Source: Acidobacteriota bacterium (lineage in GTDB: Bacteria; Acidobacteriota; Vicinamibacteria; Vicinamibacterales; JAKQTR01). From it: 5,727 bases of DNA. The translations under genes and the position numbers were made by a program. The notes below the pieces were generated by a model. The model was not told where the DNA came from and did not search any database. It saw nothing but the letters and a program-made list of their open reading frames with translations. The stretch is from assembly GCA_026393735.1 (NCBI GenBank), contig JAPKZP010000060.1, positions 1 through 5,727 of the forward strand. Direction: 5' to 3'. Position 1 is the first letter of the stretch. Each line of letters starts with the position of its first letter. This document shows positions 5,673 to 5,727 of the stretch, in pieces.

Positions 5673-5727
5673 CTAGGACTTCTTCAGGCGAAGCTCGGCG
5701 CGATCGAGATCGATCGTCACCCTGTAG
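5673..5727 (-). CDS. C-terminal end of a convergent gene, cut by the window edge
   Basis: On the minus strand the frame reads YRVTIDLDRAELRLKKS and then TAG (plus-strand 5673-5675). The alternation of hydrophobic and charged residues and the G/C-rich third positions look like real coding sequence. The position right behind a strong hairpin also fits a gene end. Only 17 codons are visible, so the product cannot be named. Confidence 0.5.
   Translation of the reverse strand, partial: YRVTIDLDRAELRLKKS

Noticed and set aside
1..5727. CRISPR arrays, insertion sequences, tRNA or rRNA genes
   Set aside because: No spaced direct repeats, transposase-like frames, terminal inverted repeats with target duplications, cloverleaf or rRNA-like segments were seen.

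Overview
The window is GC-rich, almost fully coding DNA with strong G/C preference at third codon positions. It comes from a Gram-negative (two-membrane) bacterium: it encodes a signal-peptide-bearing outer-membrane beta-barrel protein, a TlpA-type thiol-disulfide protein with an N-terminal membrane segment, and a membrane-spanning anti-sigma factor. The style and gene content (ECF sigma/anti-sigma pairs, and a peptidase fused to a TolB-like propeller and a barrel) would fit Acidobacteriota such as Vicinamibacteria. That is an inference from recall, not from a database search.

Layout. Bases 73-2291 on the minus strand look like one operon, read from right to left: an ECF sigma factor (GTG start at 2291), its zinc-binding membrane anti-sigma factor (start 1670), a TlpA/ResA-like thioredoxin (start 855) and a 75-residue cysteine-containing protein of unknown function (GTG start at 300). 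The gaps between genes are 18, 44 and 12 bases. A perfect 10-bp GC-rich hairpin at 14-37 follows the last gene and may end the transcript.

Bases 2292-2467 form a divergent promoter region. It holds an ECF-type promoter candidate for the sigma operon, two interleaved inverted repeats, a 14-bp near-palindrome and a weak housekeeping-type promoter candidate for the rightward gene.

Bases 2468-5587 on the plus strand encode a 1039-residue exported protein. It has a signal peptide, a gluzincin-type metallopeptidase domain (HELTH plus a downstream WVAEG glutamate), a TolB/PD40-like beta-propeller and a C-terminal Omp85/BamA-type barrel with an LRGY motif and a terminal Phe. This multidomain surface or outer-membrane protein is the most interesting object in the window. 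A 16-bp perfect stem at 5627-5669 separates it from a convergent minus-strand gene, of which only the last 17 codons are visible.

How the genes may work together. The sigma/anti-sigma pair probably senses an envelope signal, plausibly a redox one, because the anti-sigma has a ZAS-type zinc site and two extracytoplasmic cysteines and is co-transcribed with a thiol-disulfide protein. The divergent protease-barrel gene may or may not belong to the regulon; the sequence alone does not settle this.
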